Below are positions 1-8,589 of a stretch of 64,000 bases of DNA, in pieces. Numbering within the stretch: the first letter of the stretch is position 1; each line of letters opens with the position of its first letter. Location: positions 1 to 64,000 of the forward strand of contig DATEGZ010000200.1 in assembly GCA_035279905.1 (NCBI GenBank), written 5' to 3'. Position numbers and translations under genes: made by a program. Under the pieces are notes generated by a model. That model saw only the letters and a program-made list of their open reading frames with translations, had not been told where the DNA came from and did no database searches. Origin of the DNA: DATEGZ01 sp035279905. GTDB lineage: Bacteria; Acidobacteriota; Vicinamibacteria; Vicinamibacterales; SCN-69-37.

Positions 1-169
1 CCCCGCGGCCGCCACCGCCGCGGCCGTTCGACGGCTGCGACAGGCCGAAGATTGGCTTGTGCGCGGCCAATACATCAACCATCGGATTGAGGTGCGTTGG
101 CTGCTGCGCCGCGGCGACCGCTCCGAGCAAACCCAGACCTACCGCGACGACCGCCAGACGTGCACGCAT
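1..169 (-). CDS. Secreted protein, N-terminal fragment (possibly HpcH/HpaI aldolase-like)
   Basis: Only the first 56 codons are inside the window; the gene runs off the left edge. The ATG is at 167-169 on the reverse strand. The protein opens with a signal peptide: MRAR, a hydrophobic Val/Ala/Leu/Gly run, then AAAQQ as a likely cleavage zone. Next comes NPMVDVLAAHKPIFGL, which resembles the start of HpcH/HpaI aldolase/citrate-lyase domains (N-x-x-x-x-L-x-x-x-K-P-x-F-G), followed by a Gly/Arg-rich stretch. The gene is not in the same operon as 187-1947 by necessity, but both are reverse-strand and lie 17 bp apart. The family assignment rests on this short motif and is tentative; a secreted protein start is well supported. 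Confidence 0.5.
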   Translation of the reverse strand, partial: MRARLAVVAVGLGLLGAVAAAQQPTHLNPMVDVLAAHKPIFGLSQPSNGRGGGGRG

Positions 170-186
170 CTCAAGCCTCCTGAAAG

Positions 187-1947
187 TCATTTCTTGTGGT
201 GTTCGCTAAGGTAACACGCGACGTGCTCGTCGAGCGTGCCGAGCGGCATCGAGCCGTACTCGAGCAGGTACGCGTGGAACTTGCGGATGTCGAACGCCGC
301 CCCCTGCGCCTGCTTCACCTGATCGCGCAGCTGATGAATCTCGCGCGAGCCGAGCTTGTAGGCGAGCGCCTGGCCCGGCATGTCGCTCGAGTAGCGCAGC
401 GTCTCCGTGTTGATTTGCACATCGGACTCGAGCGTGTGATCGCGCATGTAGGCCATCGCGCGGTCGCGCGGCCAGCCGAGCGCGTTCATGCCGGTGTCGA
501 CGACGAGACGGCTGGAGAGGAAGAGATCCATCGCGAGCCGCCCCGCGCGCGCGTACGGATCGGCGTCGTACATGCCCATCTCCCCCGCCAGGTCCGACGC
601 GTACTCCGCCCAGCCTTCGGTGAACGCCGTGTGCATGAGGTTGCGGCGGAACGGACTGAGCGTCGTGCTCTCGCGCCGGAGCGCGAGCTGGAAGTGGTGG
701 CCGGGAATGAGCTCGTGGTAGATGGTCGCGGGCGCCATCAGCACCGACCGCGACTCCGGCTGCGATCCGTTGAAGCGATAGAGGCCCATCGGATCGGCGG
801 CCGACGGCAGCTGGTAGTAGCCGTACGTCATCGACTGCTCGAGCGACTCGTCCAGGCGCTTCACGCCGTACGGCGCCTGCGGCATCAGCGTGAAGTAGGT
901 GTTGATCTTCGGCTCGATCCTCCGAATCGCCGCCATCATCGTCGCGCCGATGTCCTCGGAGCTCTTCGGGAAGAATCGCCGGTCGGTCTTGAGGTACGTA
1001 CGGAATTCCGCGAACGATCCCGTGAATCCCGCGGCGACACGGACTTTCTCGAGCTCGCCTTCGAGCCGGGCGATTTCCGCGATGCCGATGTCCTGAATCT
1101 GCTGCGGCGTCAGATCGAGCCCGGTGTGCTGATGAATCAGGTAACGGTAGTAGTCGGCGCCGCCTGCGTACTGGCTCACGCCGACGCCGGCGGGCGCGTG
1201 CGCGCGGTACGTCGTGTCGATGAACGCGACGAGCCGCTGGATCGACGGATTCACCGCTTGCCGGATCGTGTCGTCCACGTTGCGCTGGAACGCGGCCGCC
1301 GCGCCAGCCGGCAGCGCGCTCACCCTCGACGCGGCCACGCTGAACGCGCTCCGCGGCGGCTCGACGATGAGCGTCCGCACGAACGGCAGGACGAGCTGAA
1401 TCTCGTCGGCGGGCAGCACGATGCCGCGCTGCATCTGTCCGCGCAGCTTGGCCTCGTAGCCGCTCATCACGATCGGCACCTGATTCAATGCGTCGAGGTA
1501 CGTCTGGGCGTCCGCTGCGGTCTTGACCTGGAAGCTCTCGAACGGCGTCGTCAACACGCGAAGCGGCGACGAGTACGGCGTGACGGGCGTGATGAACCAG
1601 AAGTACTTGTCTGAGTCGGCGGTGCCGCTCACGTCGAACAGCAGATCGCTGTAAGTGATCCACTGATCGTGCGTGAGCTCAGCCGGATGCACGTCGCCGA
1701 GCTTCTTGACCATGTCGCCGGCCCACACGGACTCCTCGTGGGCGCGCGGCAGCGAGAGACCGGCGACGCGATCGGGAGAGAGGCCGCGCGCGAGACCGCC
1801 GCCCGCGGCCGCGGCGTGGGCCATGTACTCGTCGACGAGCGTGGCCAGGCGCGTCGCATCGGCGTTGGGCCCCTGGGCGACGAGGCCCGCGCCGGTTGCG
1901 GCCAGCGTCCCGACCAGAACCAGGCGGCGCACGAGAACCGTGCTCAT
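187..1947 (-). CDS. DUF885 family secreted metallopeptidase-like protein
   Basis: This 586-residue protein is predicted to be exported. The ATG at 1945-1947 is chosen because it starts directly with a basic-hydrophobic signal peptide (MSTVLVRRLVLVGTL, then an Ala/Gly-rich region ending near VAQG). The reading frame stays open upstream to 2007, but that part lacks signal-peptide character. The diagnostic element is HELIPGHHFQ at about residues 410-419. It matches the HExxPGHH zinc-binding signature of the DUF885 family, whose members are thought to be peptidases. Length and a distal ETLRYSSDMPGQA segment fit the family. The gene is divergent from the multicopper oxidase, with about 75 bp between starts. 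Substrate is unknown. Confidence 0.88.
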   Translation of the reverse strand: MSTVLVRRLVLVGTLAATGAGLVAQGPNADATRLATLVDEYMAHAAAAGGGLARGLSPDRVAGLSLPRAHEESVWAGDMVKKLGDVHPAELTHDQWITYSDLLFDVSGTADSDKYFWFITPVTPYSSPLRVLTTPFESFQVKTAADAQTYLDALNQVPIVMSGYEAKLRGQMQRGIVLPADEIQLVLPFVRTLIVEPPRSAFSVAASRVSALPAGAAAAFQRNVDDTIRQAVNPSIQRLVAFIDTTYRAHAPAGVGVSQYAGGADYYRYLIHQHTGLDLTPQQIQDIGIAEIARLEGELEKVRVAAGFTGSFAEFRTYLKTDRRFFPKSSEDIGATMMAAIRRIEPKINTYFTLMPQAPYGVKRLDESLEQSMTYGYYQLPSAADPMGLYRFNGSQPESRSVLMAPATIYHELIPGHHFQLALRRESTTLSPFRRNLMHTAFTEGWAEYASDLAGEMGMYDADPYARAGRLAMDLFLSSRLVVDTGMNALGWPRDRAMAYMRDHTLESDVQINTETLRYSSDMPGQALAYKLGSREIHQLRDQVKQAQGAAFDIRKFHAYLLEYGSMPLGTLDEHVACYLSEHHKK

Positions 1948-2021
1948 GGCGCGGAGTATACGCCCCATGCCGCGAGGGTGGAGTATCATCCGCGCACGCT
2001 TTCTCATTACGGAGGCTCCCT

Positions 2022-3176
2022 ATGGCACCCCGAGTCCTGGTGTGCGCCGTCGCGATCGGCCTGACGTGCGCATGCTCGCAACCCCCTGCGTCAAACACGT
2101 CCGCACCCGCGTCCGCATCGTCCGGCGCGAGCGCCGGTCAAGTTCGCACCTACTACATCGCCGCCGACGACGTCGTGTGGGACTTCGCGCCGAGCGGCAA
2201 GAACCAGGCGAGCGGACAGCCGTTCACTGAAGAGCAGTCGTTCTTCGCGATGCCGGGCCCGCTGTCGCTCGGACACACGTACAAGAAATCGCTCTTCCGC
2301 GAATACACGGACGCGACGTTCAAGACGGTCAAGCCGCGTCCCGCGGAGTGGGAACACCTGGGCATGCTGGGCCCGCTCGTGCGCGCCGAGGTCGGCGACA
2401 CGATCAAGATCGTCTTCAAGAACAACGGCCAGCATCGCTACAGCCTGCACCCGCACGGCGTCTTCTACACGAAGGACTCCGAGGGCGCGGAGTACGACGA
2501 CGGCACGGGCAAGAAGCTCGGCGTCGAGCCTGGCGCGACGCACACGTACGAGTGGCCGGTGCCCGAGCGCGCGGGTCCGGCGCACGGCGAGGGCAGCTCG
2601 ATCATCTGGATGTACCACTCGCACATTGAAGAGGAGAAGGACGTCAACGCGGGACTGATCGGCGCGATGATCATCACTGCGAAGGGCGAGGCAAGACCCG
2701 ACGGATCGCCCAAGGACATCGACCGCGAGATCGTCGCCGGCTTCCTCGAAGTGGACGAGAACCTGAGCTGGCACATCGACGACAACATCAAGGCGTACGC
2801 GGGCAAGGGCTCGCACATCAAGAAGACGGACAACTTCGCGGATCCACTGTACGTCGCGAACCTGAAGGAGACGATCAACGGCTTCGTCTACGGCAACACG
2901 CCTGGGTTCACGATGCAGAAGGGTCAGAAGGTGCGCTGGTACCTGATGGCGTCGACGAACTTCGAGATCCACGCGCCGCACTGGCACGGCAACACGGTCG
3001 TCGCGCGTCACATGCGGACCGACGTCGCGCCGCTGCTCCCGATGGACATGGTGACCGCCGACATGGAGCCGGACAACGTCGGCACGTGGCTGTTCCACTG
3101 CCACACCGGGCCGCATCTGCGCGCGGGGATGGTGTCGAAGTACGTCGTCACAGACGCGACGACGAAGACGAAATAA
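2022..3176 (+). CDS. Two-domain multicopper oxidase
   Basis: A 384-residue exported copper oxidase, coupling oxidation of a substrate (phenolics or metal ions in known relatives) to reduction of oxygen. The ATG at 2022 follows GGAGGC at 2011-2016. The N-terminus ends in LTCAC, a loose lipobox, so it may be a lipoprotein. Two cupredoxin domains are visible. Domain 1 has HPHG (about residue 143) and MYHSHI (about 197). Domain 2 has HAPHWHG (about 316) and HCHTGPHLRAGM (about 359). The last motif carries the His-Cys-His, His and Met expected of a type 1 copper plus trinuclear-cluster ligands. The two-domain length is shorter than three-domain laccases. The substrate cannot be told from sequence. 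Confidence 0.88.
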   Translation: MAPRVLVCAVAIGLTCACSQPPASNTSAPASASSGASAGQVRTYYIAADDVVWDFAPSGKNQASGQPFTEEQSFFAMPGPLSLGHTYKKSLFREYTDATFKTVKPRPAEWEHLGMLGPLVRAEVGDTIKIVFKNNGQHRYSLHPHGVFYTKDSEGAEYDDGTGKKLGVEPGATHTYEWPVPERAGPAHGEGSSIIWMYHSHIEEEKDVNAGLIGAMIITAKGEARPDGSPKDIDREIVAGFLEVDENLSWHIDDNIKAYAGKGSHIKKTDNFADPLYVANLKETINGFVYGNTPGFTMQKGQKVRWYLMASTNFEIHAPHWHGNTVVARHMRTDVAPLLPMDMVTADMEPDNVGTWLFHCHTGPHLRAGMVSKYVVTDATTKTK

Positions 3177-3199
3177 GACCCTAGGGGTTTCTAGGGCTT

Positions 3200-3227
3200 C
3201 CTCAAGGTTCCCGATGGTTCCTTGAGG
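3200..3227. terminator. Stem-loop between convergent genes
   Basis: CCTCAAGG (3200-3207) and CCTTGAGG (3220-3227) form an 8-bp perfect stem with a 12-base loop, in the 62-bp gap between the convergent multicopper oxidase and cytochrome genes. The upstream part (3182-3199) has two CTAGGG units, so the gap looks like a degenerate member of the repeat-built hairpins seen elsewhere. There is no clear U-tract, so a factor-independent terminator is not proven. Confidence 0.45.
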
Positions 3228-3238
3228 TTCGGAGTCCG

Positions 3239-4762
3239 TTACAACGTTTTCAGGTACTCGATCAGCGCGCGACGATTCGCATCGGTTTTGATCCGCGCCC
3301 AGAAATCGTGCCCGGCGTTCGACGATCCCGGACGCTGGGTGTTGAACCAGTCGCGGTTCGTCCCGTAACGACGCGTGAGCTCGTCGGGCGGGAGCGCGGC
3401 ATCGGCCGGATCGATCGTGAGCCGCTGGCCGACGCGCGCGCGATCGAAGGACCGCGCGGCCATGACCTGAAAGATCGGCGGCCGCTCGGACGCGGGACCG
3501 AGCAGGTGGTACAGCGTCGGCACGCTACCGTTGTGCAGGTAGGGGAAATCCGCCCACACGCCGGTCAGCGGCGTGGCAGCGTAGCCTTCGCTCTTCCGCA
3601 ACTGCCCTTCCGCCGCCAGCGGGCTGTGGACGAACGCGTCGATGAAACCGGCCGAGACCACGTCGAGCCGGCCGCGATCCGTGCCCACGTCCGCGTGCAC
3701 GCCCGGCCAGTCAACGTGGCCGCGGCCGTCATACACGCCGTGGCATGCGAAGCAGCCCACCTCCTTTGAGTAGAACAGCTCCCGGCCGCGCTGCGCCAAC
3801 GCGCGGTCGATCGCGTAGGGATACGGCGGCGGTCTCAAGTACTGGACGACTGATTCGAACTCGTTCTTGATCTCCGGAACGACGGACGTGATCAGTGCGT
3901 CGAAGGACCGATCCTTCTCGAGCTCCATCGACGAGGCCATCAGCGGAAACGGCCCGTGGAAGCTGCCGTCGGTGTACCAGCGGCCGACGGGCATCTTCGC
4001 CGCCGTGTGCCAGAGCGGCGGCGTCTTGACGTCGCCGCGCCCGACCTCCTCGACCGCGGGCATGCGGCCATCGTGCGGCCGCATGTAGAGCTCGACGTGC
4101 GACGCGGCAAATGCCGTCGATCGCGCGCGCGTGAGCGAGTCGATCTTGTCGTGATGATGGCTATTGAGGATCCGGTTGGCGTCGGCGACGAGTGCAGAGT
4201 CCGCTGATCCGCCCGGCACGAGCCGGCGCCACGGGTCGCTCGTCAGCTTCTTGAGCGCTTCGCCCAGCCAGAGCTCGTCGAACGTCTTCGTGCCCGCGCC
4301 GAAGTACGTCACGCCGTCGATCTCCGCGGTGTGACAGACGAGACAGTTGACCGTCCAGCGAAGCGAGTCGCGTCCGCTCGTGTCGGGCGCCATGCCGAAC
4401 GCCTTCACGCGCGCGTTGTCGCGCCAGAGCACCAGGCCGACCTTGTCGCGCACGATCGTGTCCACGTCGCCCACGATAGCCTGCGTGACCATGTTCGCGT
4501 CGAAGAGCGATTGCGGAATCCACGCGGACGCGTCGTACGTCTCGTAGATGAAGTCGAAGAGGGCCTGCTGCCGCACGGACTCCGGCCGCGGGTCCGCCGG
4601 ATCCCAGGCGAGGACGATGTGCTGCATGTCGGCGTCGAACGTCGACGCGAGCGTCTCGCGCGTCGGCGGCGCCGTCGAGGCGCGCGCCCACCAGCTCGCG
4701 GCGAACACGACGGTGACGAGCGCGATGGCGGCGCGAACGGCATGTGATCGACTCCGGGTCAT
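3239..4762 (-). CDS. RoxA-like dihaem cytochrome c
   Basis: A 507-residue exported c-type cytochrome with two haem-attachment motifs, CLVCH (about residue 140) and CFACH (about 338). The C-terminal half contains PLTGVWADFPYLHNGSVPTL, typical of the RoxA-like/dihaem peroxidase-like group (rubber oxygenase relatives and uncharacterised periplasmic dihaem enzymes). The ATG at 4762 is preferred over a GTG two codons earlier: GAGG sits 7 bases before the ATG but only one base before the GTG. That Shine-Dalgarno overlaps the stop codon of the TPR gene upstream, which suggests translational coupling. Location is periplasmic. Oxygenase versus peroxidase activity cannot be decided from sequence. Confidence 0.8.
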   Translation of the reverse strand: MTRSRSHAVRAAIALVTVVFAASWWARASTAPPTRETLASTFDADMQHIVLAWDPADPRPESVRQQALFDFIYETYDASAWIPQSLFDANMVTQAIVGDVDTIVRDKVGLVLWRDNARVKAFGMAPDTSGRDSLRWTVNCLVCHTAEIDGVTYFGAGTKTFDELWLGEALKKLTSDPWRRLVPGGSADSALVADANRILNSHHHDKIDSLTRARSTAFAASHVELYMRPHDGRMPAVEEVGRGDVKTPPLWHTAAKMPVGRWYTDGSFHGPFPLMASSMELEKDRSFDALITSVVPEIKNEFESVVQYLRPPPYPYAIDRALAQRGRELFYSKEVGCFACHGVYDGRGHVDWPGVHADVGTDRGRLDVVSAGFIDAFVHSPLAAEGQLRKSEGYAATPLTGVWADFPYLHNGSVPTLYHLLGPASERPPIFQVMAARSFDRARVGQRLTIDPADAALPPDELTRRYGTNRDWFNTQRPGSSNAGHDFWARIKTDANRRALIEYLKTL

Positions 4763-4772
4763 GGGCACACCT

Positions 4773-5969
4773 CTAGCGATACGCGGTCTTGATCAACGCG
4801 CGGGCGTTATCTGCGCAGTCGTCGTCGTGGTCCTGCTTGCACAGGCGGTCGGCGAGGCGGTACTCATCCGTCGCACGCGCGCGATCGCCGGCGAGATCGG
4901 CAATCTTGCCGAGCTCGCGATGGATGCGGCCGCGCACCCAGTCTCGGACGGCCATGGGCAACGCGGCGCGCAGCTCGCGCTCGGCGGGTTGAACGTCCTT
5001 GAGCGCGACGAGCGTCGCGCCATAGCCGTAGCGCCAGCGCGACTCCTCGCCGACGGCGCGCGGCCTCCGATCGGCGGCGAGCATCGCCAGCCCGGTTTCG
5101 AACGCCGTTCGCGCGACGATCGGCCGGCCCGCTCGAAGCGCGGTGCTGCCCGCTTCGAGCCACAGCAACCGGTTTCGCGGGAATCGATGCTGAAGATCCG
5201 CGACGACGGCCAGCGCGTCGTCCCAGCGCGATTCGCGGTTGTACATCACGAGCAGCGTGAAGAGCGCGTTCGGCTGGCTGTCGCTGGGATAGTGCGCCGC
5301 GGCTTCGACGAGCTTAAGACCCTGCGCGCGGTCGCCGTCGAAGCCGACGATCTTCGCCATCAGCCGCAGCGGCGCCGGGAGTGACGCGACCGTGTAGCGG
5401 TACAGACCGACGATCAGTCCGGCATCTTTACGCGACGGATCGAGCTCGAGCACGCGCTGGTGCTCGCGATAGGCGCGCCGGCCCGGTCCGAGGCTGCCGA
5501 CGACGCGGCCTTCGACGGTCGCGATGTACGACGCGCGGAAGCCGTAGACGGATCCGACCTGAAAATGCGCCTCGGCATCGTTGGGATGCGCGCGCAGGAG
5601 CGCTTCAGCGACCGTCTGCGCGCGATCGAGATCCTCATGGAACGCGCGATCGAGCTCCGGCGATGCCGCGCTGCGCGGCACATCCGCACGCGCCTGACCG
5701 AGGTAGTCATCGACCGTGACCGCGCCCTGCTCGAAGAGCAGCGCCGTCCACGCCGTAGCGGCCGCGAGCGCAGGCGCGCGCGAGTCGTTCGGATCTGCGG
5801 CGATGGCGAGCCGGAACGCAGCGAAAGCGTCCGGATAGTCGAGGTTGTAGCCGAGCTCCAGCCCGCGCGCGCGAAGCGCCGCCGACGGTCCGGCGTCGAG
5901 GGCCATCGACGCCAGAAGAATCGACGCCGCCGTCGCGCCACGTGCCACCGCCACGCCCCAGCCCACCAT
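4773..5969 (-). CDS. Secreted TPR-repeat protein
   Basis: A 398-residue protein with an N-terminal hydrophobic export signal and tetratricopeptide-type helical repeats. Clear TPR-like units include the stretches around NLDYPDAFAAFRLAIAADPN, HPNDAEAHFQVGSVYGF and the C-terminal RELGKIADLAGDRARATDEY. Such repeats usually make a protein-binding scaffold. It is first in a two-gene reverse-strand unit with the dihaem cytochrome: its TAG lies 10 bp before the cytochrome ATG and overlaps that gene's ribosome-binding site. It may therefore assist the cytochrome's assembly or act as its partner; that role is an inference from context. Confidence 0.75.
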   Translation of the reverse strand: MVGWGVAVARGATAASILLASMALDAGPSAALRARGLELGYNLDYPDAFAAFRLAIAADPNDSRAPALAAATAWTALLFEQGAVTVDDYLGQARADVPRSAASPELDRAFHEDLDRAQTVAEALLRAHPNDAEAHFQVGSVYGFRASYIATVEGRVVGSLGPGRRAYREHQRVLELDPSRKDAGLIVGLYRYTVASLPAPLRLMAKIVGFDGDRAQGLKLVEAAAHYPSDSQPNALFTLLVMYNRESRWDDALAVVADLQHRFPRNRLLWLEAGSTALRAGRPIVARTAFETGLAMLAADRRPRAVGEESRWRYGYGATLVALKDVQPAERELRAALPMAVRDWVRGRIHRELGKIADLAGDRARATDEYRLADRLCKQDHDDDCADNARALIKTAYR

Positions 5970-6042
5970 GCGGGCAGGTTAGGTCGGGGCGCGGGGCGAA
6001 GTCGTGAACGGGCGATGAAGAAAGCGTGAGAAAGAGTGAGGG

Positions 6043-6651
6043 CTAAGCCTCGGAACCCCGCCCCTCGGCAGGCTCGGGGCGCCCTGAGTTCGTCGAAGGG
6101 CGGAACCTCGGAACCACCTTGCGCACGAGGCGAGCGGTGAACCTCACGTAAGCAACGAGTCCGACGAGCGCCGCCCCTCCGAGAATGCCCATGACGGGTC
6201 CAACGAGGACCGCGACCCACGGCGGCACGTCCATCGTGACGTAGGCCGGCAGCCAGTCCGCGGACGCCGCGATGCCCGCCACGAACACCGCAACTCCCGC
6301 CGCGACGAACGAGACGCCGATCGATCCGAGCACGACGATGACGATGAAAGTCGGGATGCTGCCGATCGCGATGAGCCCGGCCAGCGCCAGGAAGCGACGC
6401 AGGCGGTTCATGCCGGGACTGACCGCCGGCGGGCGATTGAGCAGCAGCTCCACGGCGTAGCCGCGCGCGAGATCGTCGGCGGACCCGAGCGACGCGAGTA
6501 CTTTGTCCACCGGCTGACCTGACGACATGGCCTCGGCGATGTGATTGCGGATTTCACCGACGACTTCGGCGCGGTCGGCCGCCGGAAGCGCCTGCAGTCC
6601 GGCGTCGAGCTTGGCGAGGTAGCGTGCGACGAGAGGATGCGTGTCCGTCAT
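6043..6651 (-). CDS. HAAS domain (DUF1700-like) membrane protein
   Basis: A 202-residue membrane protein. Residues 1-60 (LVARYLAKLDAGLQ, EVVGEIRNHIAEAM, VLASLGSADDLARGYAVE) match the HAAS signalling domain, which typically sits next to PadR regulators. Several hydrophobic segments follow from about residue 80. The ATG overlaps the PadR stop (ATGA, 6648-6651), so the two are translationally coupled. HAAS-PadR pairs are thought to link membrane state to PadR activity. The C-terminal tail (about PSTNSGRPEPAEGRGSEA) is encoded by a palindromic repeat at 6061-6100 and is probably a late extension rather than a functional part. Confidence 0.85.
   Translation of the reverse strand: MTDTHPLVARYLAKLDAGLQALPAADRAEVVGEIRNHIAEAMSSGQPVDKVLASLGSADDLARGYAVELLLNRPPAVSPGMNRLRRFLALAGLIAIGSIPTFIVIVVLGSIGVSFVAAGVAVFVAGIAASADWLPAYVTMDVPPWVAVLVGPVMGILGGAALVGLVAYVRFTARLVRKVVPRFRPSTNSGRPEPAEGRGSEA
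6061..6100. repeat. Short palindromic repeat in gene 3' end
   Basis: This 40-bp segment contains two adjacent imperfect hairpins, CCCCTCGGCAGGCTCGGGGC and GCCCTGAGTTCGTCGAAGGG. The wording closely resembles a dispersed short sequence (TTCGACAAGCTCAGG-type) that I recall from many GC-rich bacterial genomes. It lies inside the end of the HAAS gene and encodes its low-complexity tail. Confidence 0.55.
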
Positions 6652-6998
6652 GATTCCACTCCGATGCGCGTCGCGCGCGCGACCGCGTTCACCATCGCGT
6701 CCCATTCCTTCTCGAGCGTCGTCAGGCGCCGCTTGCCGTCGGCGGTGAGGCGGTAGTACTGCCGCGGCGGGCCGGCGGGCGATTCCTGCATGAACGTGTC
6801 GAGCAGGCCTTCCGTCTTCAGTCGACGAAGCAGCGGGTAGACCGTGTTCTCGCCGGCGGCCAGCGGTCCAAGCGCCTCGAGGCGTGTCACGATTTCGTAG
6901 CCGTAGCTGGGATCGCGCCGCAGCAGCTGCAGGATGCAGAGCTCGAGCACGCCGCGGCGAAGCTGCGAGGTCCAGTCGGCGATCGCGGGAAGAGTCAC
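6648..6998 (-). CDS. PadR family transcriptional regulator
   Basis: A 116-residue cytoplasmic repressor. The N-terminal winged helix-turn-helix is recognised from LRRGVLELCILQLLRRDPSYGYEI, the ENTVYPLLRRLKTEGLL recognition region and the GPPRQYYRLTADGKRRL wing, which are all classic PadR signatures. The GTG start at 6996-6998 has AGGAG about 8 bases upstream. It sits between a DUF4097-like gene (9-bp gap) and the HAAS gene (4-base overlap), forming a three-gene unit. The likely target is its own operon: a perfect palindrome lies upstream at 7808-7827. Confidence 0.93.
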   Translation of the reverse strand: MTLPAIADWTSQLRRGVLELCILQLLRRDPSYGYEIVTRLEALGPLAAGENTVYPLLRRLKTEGLLDTFMQESPAGPPRQYYRLTADGKRRLTTLEKEWDAMVNAVARATRIGVES

Positions 6999-7007
6999 GA
7001 TGCGCTC

Positions 7008-7757
7008 CTACCGGACGCCCACGTGCGCGTCGCCGACGCTGACGGACGCGACGACGCCGTCGGTGCCGTCGCCCTTCAATCGCACGCGCTCGCCTGCGCC
7101 GTGCTGATCGGTGATGACGATGTCGTGGCCATCGAGCGAGAGCCGCGCGTGGCCGACGCGCGAGCGCACGTCGATGTCGCCCGGCGGCGTCTCGCCGGTG
7201 TGCGCGCGAACGACGCCGACGCCGAGCGTGAGCATCAGCGGACCGCGAGGCACGTCGACATCGATCGCGCCTTCCTGCTGCCCGACGCCGCTGTCCGCGC
7301 TCGCGCGCACGCCGCCTTCGACGCCGGTCACCGAGATAGCGCCGCGACGAAGCGTCACTTCCGCCGCGAGCCGCGCGGGCATCCGGACGATCCAGTGCTC
7401 GATCAGGCCGTCGCCGATCCCGCCGGTCACGCGCACGCGCATCGTCCGGCCCTGCGCGGACGTGTCGAGCGTCGTGCGGGAGGCGTCGCCGCGCGGCGAT
7501 CCCATCAATCGCACGCCGGTGGCGCCGCTCTCGACCGCAACGGCGATTTCGATTTGATCGGCCGGCGTCACGCCGACCTCCACCTGTCCCTGTCCCGCGG
7601 AAATCTCGACGCGCGAGAGTCCGTCCGCGGGGATGGTCGCCGAGAGCGCGTTCGTGCTGGGCGCGACCGCCGGCGCGGGCTTCCCCGCCACCGCCGCCGC
7701 CACGACCGCCGCGCCCCACAACACCAATCCCGTCACCACGATCGAGCGCTTGTTCAT
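7008..7757 (-). CDS. DUF4097-like secreted beta-repeat protein
   Basis: A 249-residue protein with a signal peptide (MNKRSIVVTGLVLWGAAVVA) and a repetitive beta-strand pattern: short alternating hydrophobic segments rich in Gly, Val and Asp such as GQVEVGV, GAISVTGVEGGVRASADSG and GDIDVRSRVGHARLSLDG. This is the look of DUF4097/putative-adhesin beta-helix proteins. The ATG at 7755-7757 is preceded by GGAGAGG. It heads the PadR-HAAS operon, so it may be a cell-envelope factor under PadR control. Biochemical function is unknown. Confidence 0.7.
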   Translation of the reverse strand: MNKRSIVVTGLVLWGAAVVAAAVAGKPAPAVAPSTNALSATIPADGLSRVEISAGQGQVEVGVTPADQIEIAVAVESGATGVRLMGSPRGDASRTTLDTSAQGRTMRVRVTGGIGDGLIEHWIVRMPARLAAEVTLRRGAISVTGVEGGVRASADSGVGQQEGAIDVDVPRGPLMLTLGVGVVRAHTGETPPGDIDVRSRVGHARLSLDGHDIVITDQHGAGERVRLKGDGTDGVVASVSVGDAHVGVR

Positions 7758-7807
7758 TGGCCTCTCCAGGGGGCCGGATCTGGATCCGACCCCCGTAGTG
7801 TGTCCCG

Positions 7808-7827
7808 CACAGTAGCAGGCTACTGTG
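7808..7827. promoter_or_regulatory. Perfect palindrome, candidate PadR operator
   Basis: CACAGTAG (7808-7815) and CTACTGTG (7820-7827) form a perfect 8-bp inverted repeat with a 4-base centre. It sits 51 bp upstream of the DUF4097-PadR-HAAS operon. On the reverse strand it overlaps weak promoter-like hexamers (TTGCGT, 17 bases, TACTGT). Autoregulation by PadR is the simplest reading but is inferred. Confidence 0.5.
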
Positions 7828-7857
7828 TAAGACGCAATAGCGGCGGGAAAGTTCCGT

Positions 7858-8535
7858 CTACGTTGGTTTGACGGTGCGGTGCCGCTCGATCCACAGGGAC
7901 CAGAGCGGCAGGAGGACGGCGAGGACGAGCGCGACGATCGTCAGCGCGCCGACGCTCGGCGGTGGAGGCGAGAACGGGCCGCTGAGCCACGCGCCGCCCA
8001 CCACCAGCACGAGCGCGACGAATCCCCACTTCCCTTGCGCGTCCAGCGCCCTGGTCGTGTGGTGATAGATCGCGATGCCGGCGGCAAACAGCAGGCCTTC
8101 CACTTCAATCGTGCCGGAGACCGACTCCCACAGCCCGAGCCCGACCCGCGGACCGAACGGCCACAACGGCAGGTCGGGACGGTGCATGAAGTAGTCGAGC
8201 ACCCAGTGACTGACGACGAGCGCGCTGACGACGAGGCCGGCGCGCATGCTGCCGAACGCTTTGCGCGCGAAATGCCCGGCAATCGCCGCCCACACGACGC
8301 TCATCACGAGGCTGTGGCTCCACGGATAGCTCACGAAATTGAGCGGCGTGAACGCCGTGTTGCCAGGCTCGATGCGTACCGTTTCGAGCCCCACGAGCAG
8401 AAACACCGGCCAGAGCAGATCGGCGGCGTATGCCGAGGCGACCAGAACCGGCAGTGGAAGCTTCGGCTCGACCTTCTTGGCGCCAAGCGCAACAGCGAGG
8501 TGACCAGCAAACATCGGCGTCTGAACCCGCCACAT
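7858..8535 (-). CDS. YdjM/metal-dependent hydrolase-like membrane protein
   Basis: A 225-residue multi-pass inner-membrane protein. Near the N-terminus it has MFAGHLAVALGAKKVEP, then ASAYAADLLWP, PWSHSLVMSV and SHWVLDYFMHRPDLP. These spaced His and Asp residues between hydrophobic segments match the family annotated as membrane-bound metal-dependent hydrolase (YdjM/LexA-regulated type). The start at 8533-8535 is chosen over the ATG at 8514 because AGAGG lies 7 bases upstream of it. It is divergent from the deacylase at 8590. Substrate is unknown. Confidence 0.75.
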   Translation of the reverse strand: MWRVQTPMFAGHLAVALGAKKVEPKLPLPVLVASAYAADLLWPVFLLVGLETVRIEPGNTAFTPLNFVSYPWSHSLVMSVVWAAIAGHFARKAFGSMRAGLVVSALVVSHWVLDYFMHRPDLPLWPFGPRVGLGLWESVSGTIEVEGLLFAAGIAIYHHTTRALDAQGKWGFVALVLVVGGAWLSGPFSPPPPSVGALTIVALVLAVLLPLWSLWIERHRTVKPT

Positions 8536-8552
8536 CGTACCGCCTCTTGCCG

Positions 8553-8580
8553 TTCGCACCAACTCGCCAGGGAGTATGCT
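8553..8580 (+). promoter_or_regulatory. Possible promoter for a leaderless transcript
   Basis: TTCGCA (8553-8558) and TATGCT (8575-8580) are separated by 16 bases and resemble -35/-10 boxes. The -10 ends 9 bases before the ATG at 8590, so a transcript would begin at or next to the start codon. No good Shine-Dalgarno precedes that ATG. Confidence 0.3.
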
Positions 8581-8589
8581 CGGGCAGCC

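Noticed and set aside
6652..7719. Upstream extension of the HAAS frame as a 558-residue protein
   Set aside because: The extension is Arg/Gly-rich and overlaps the PadR and DUF4097-like genes in another frame; the ATGA overlap marks the true start.
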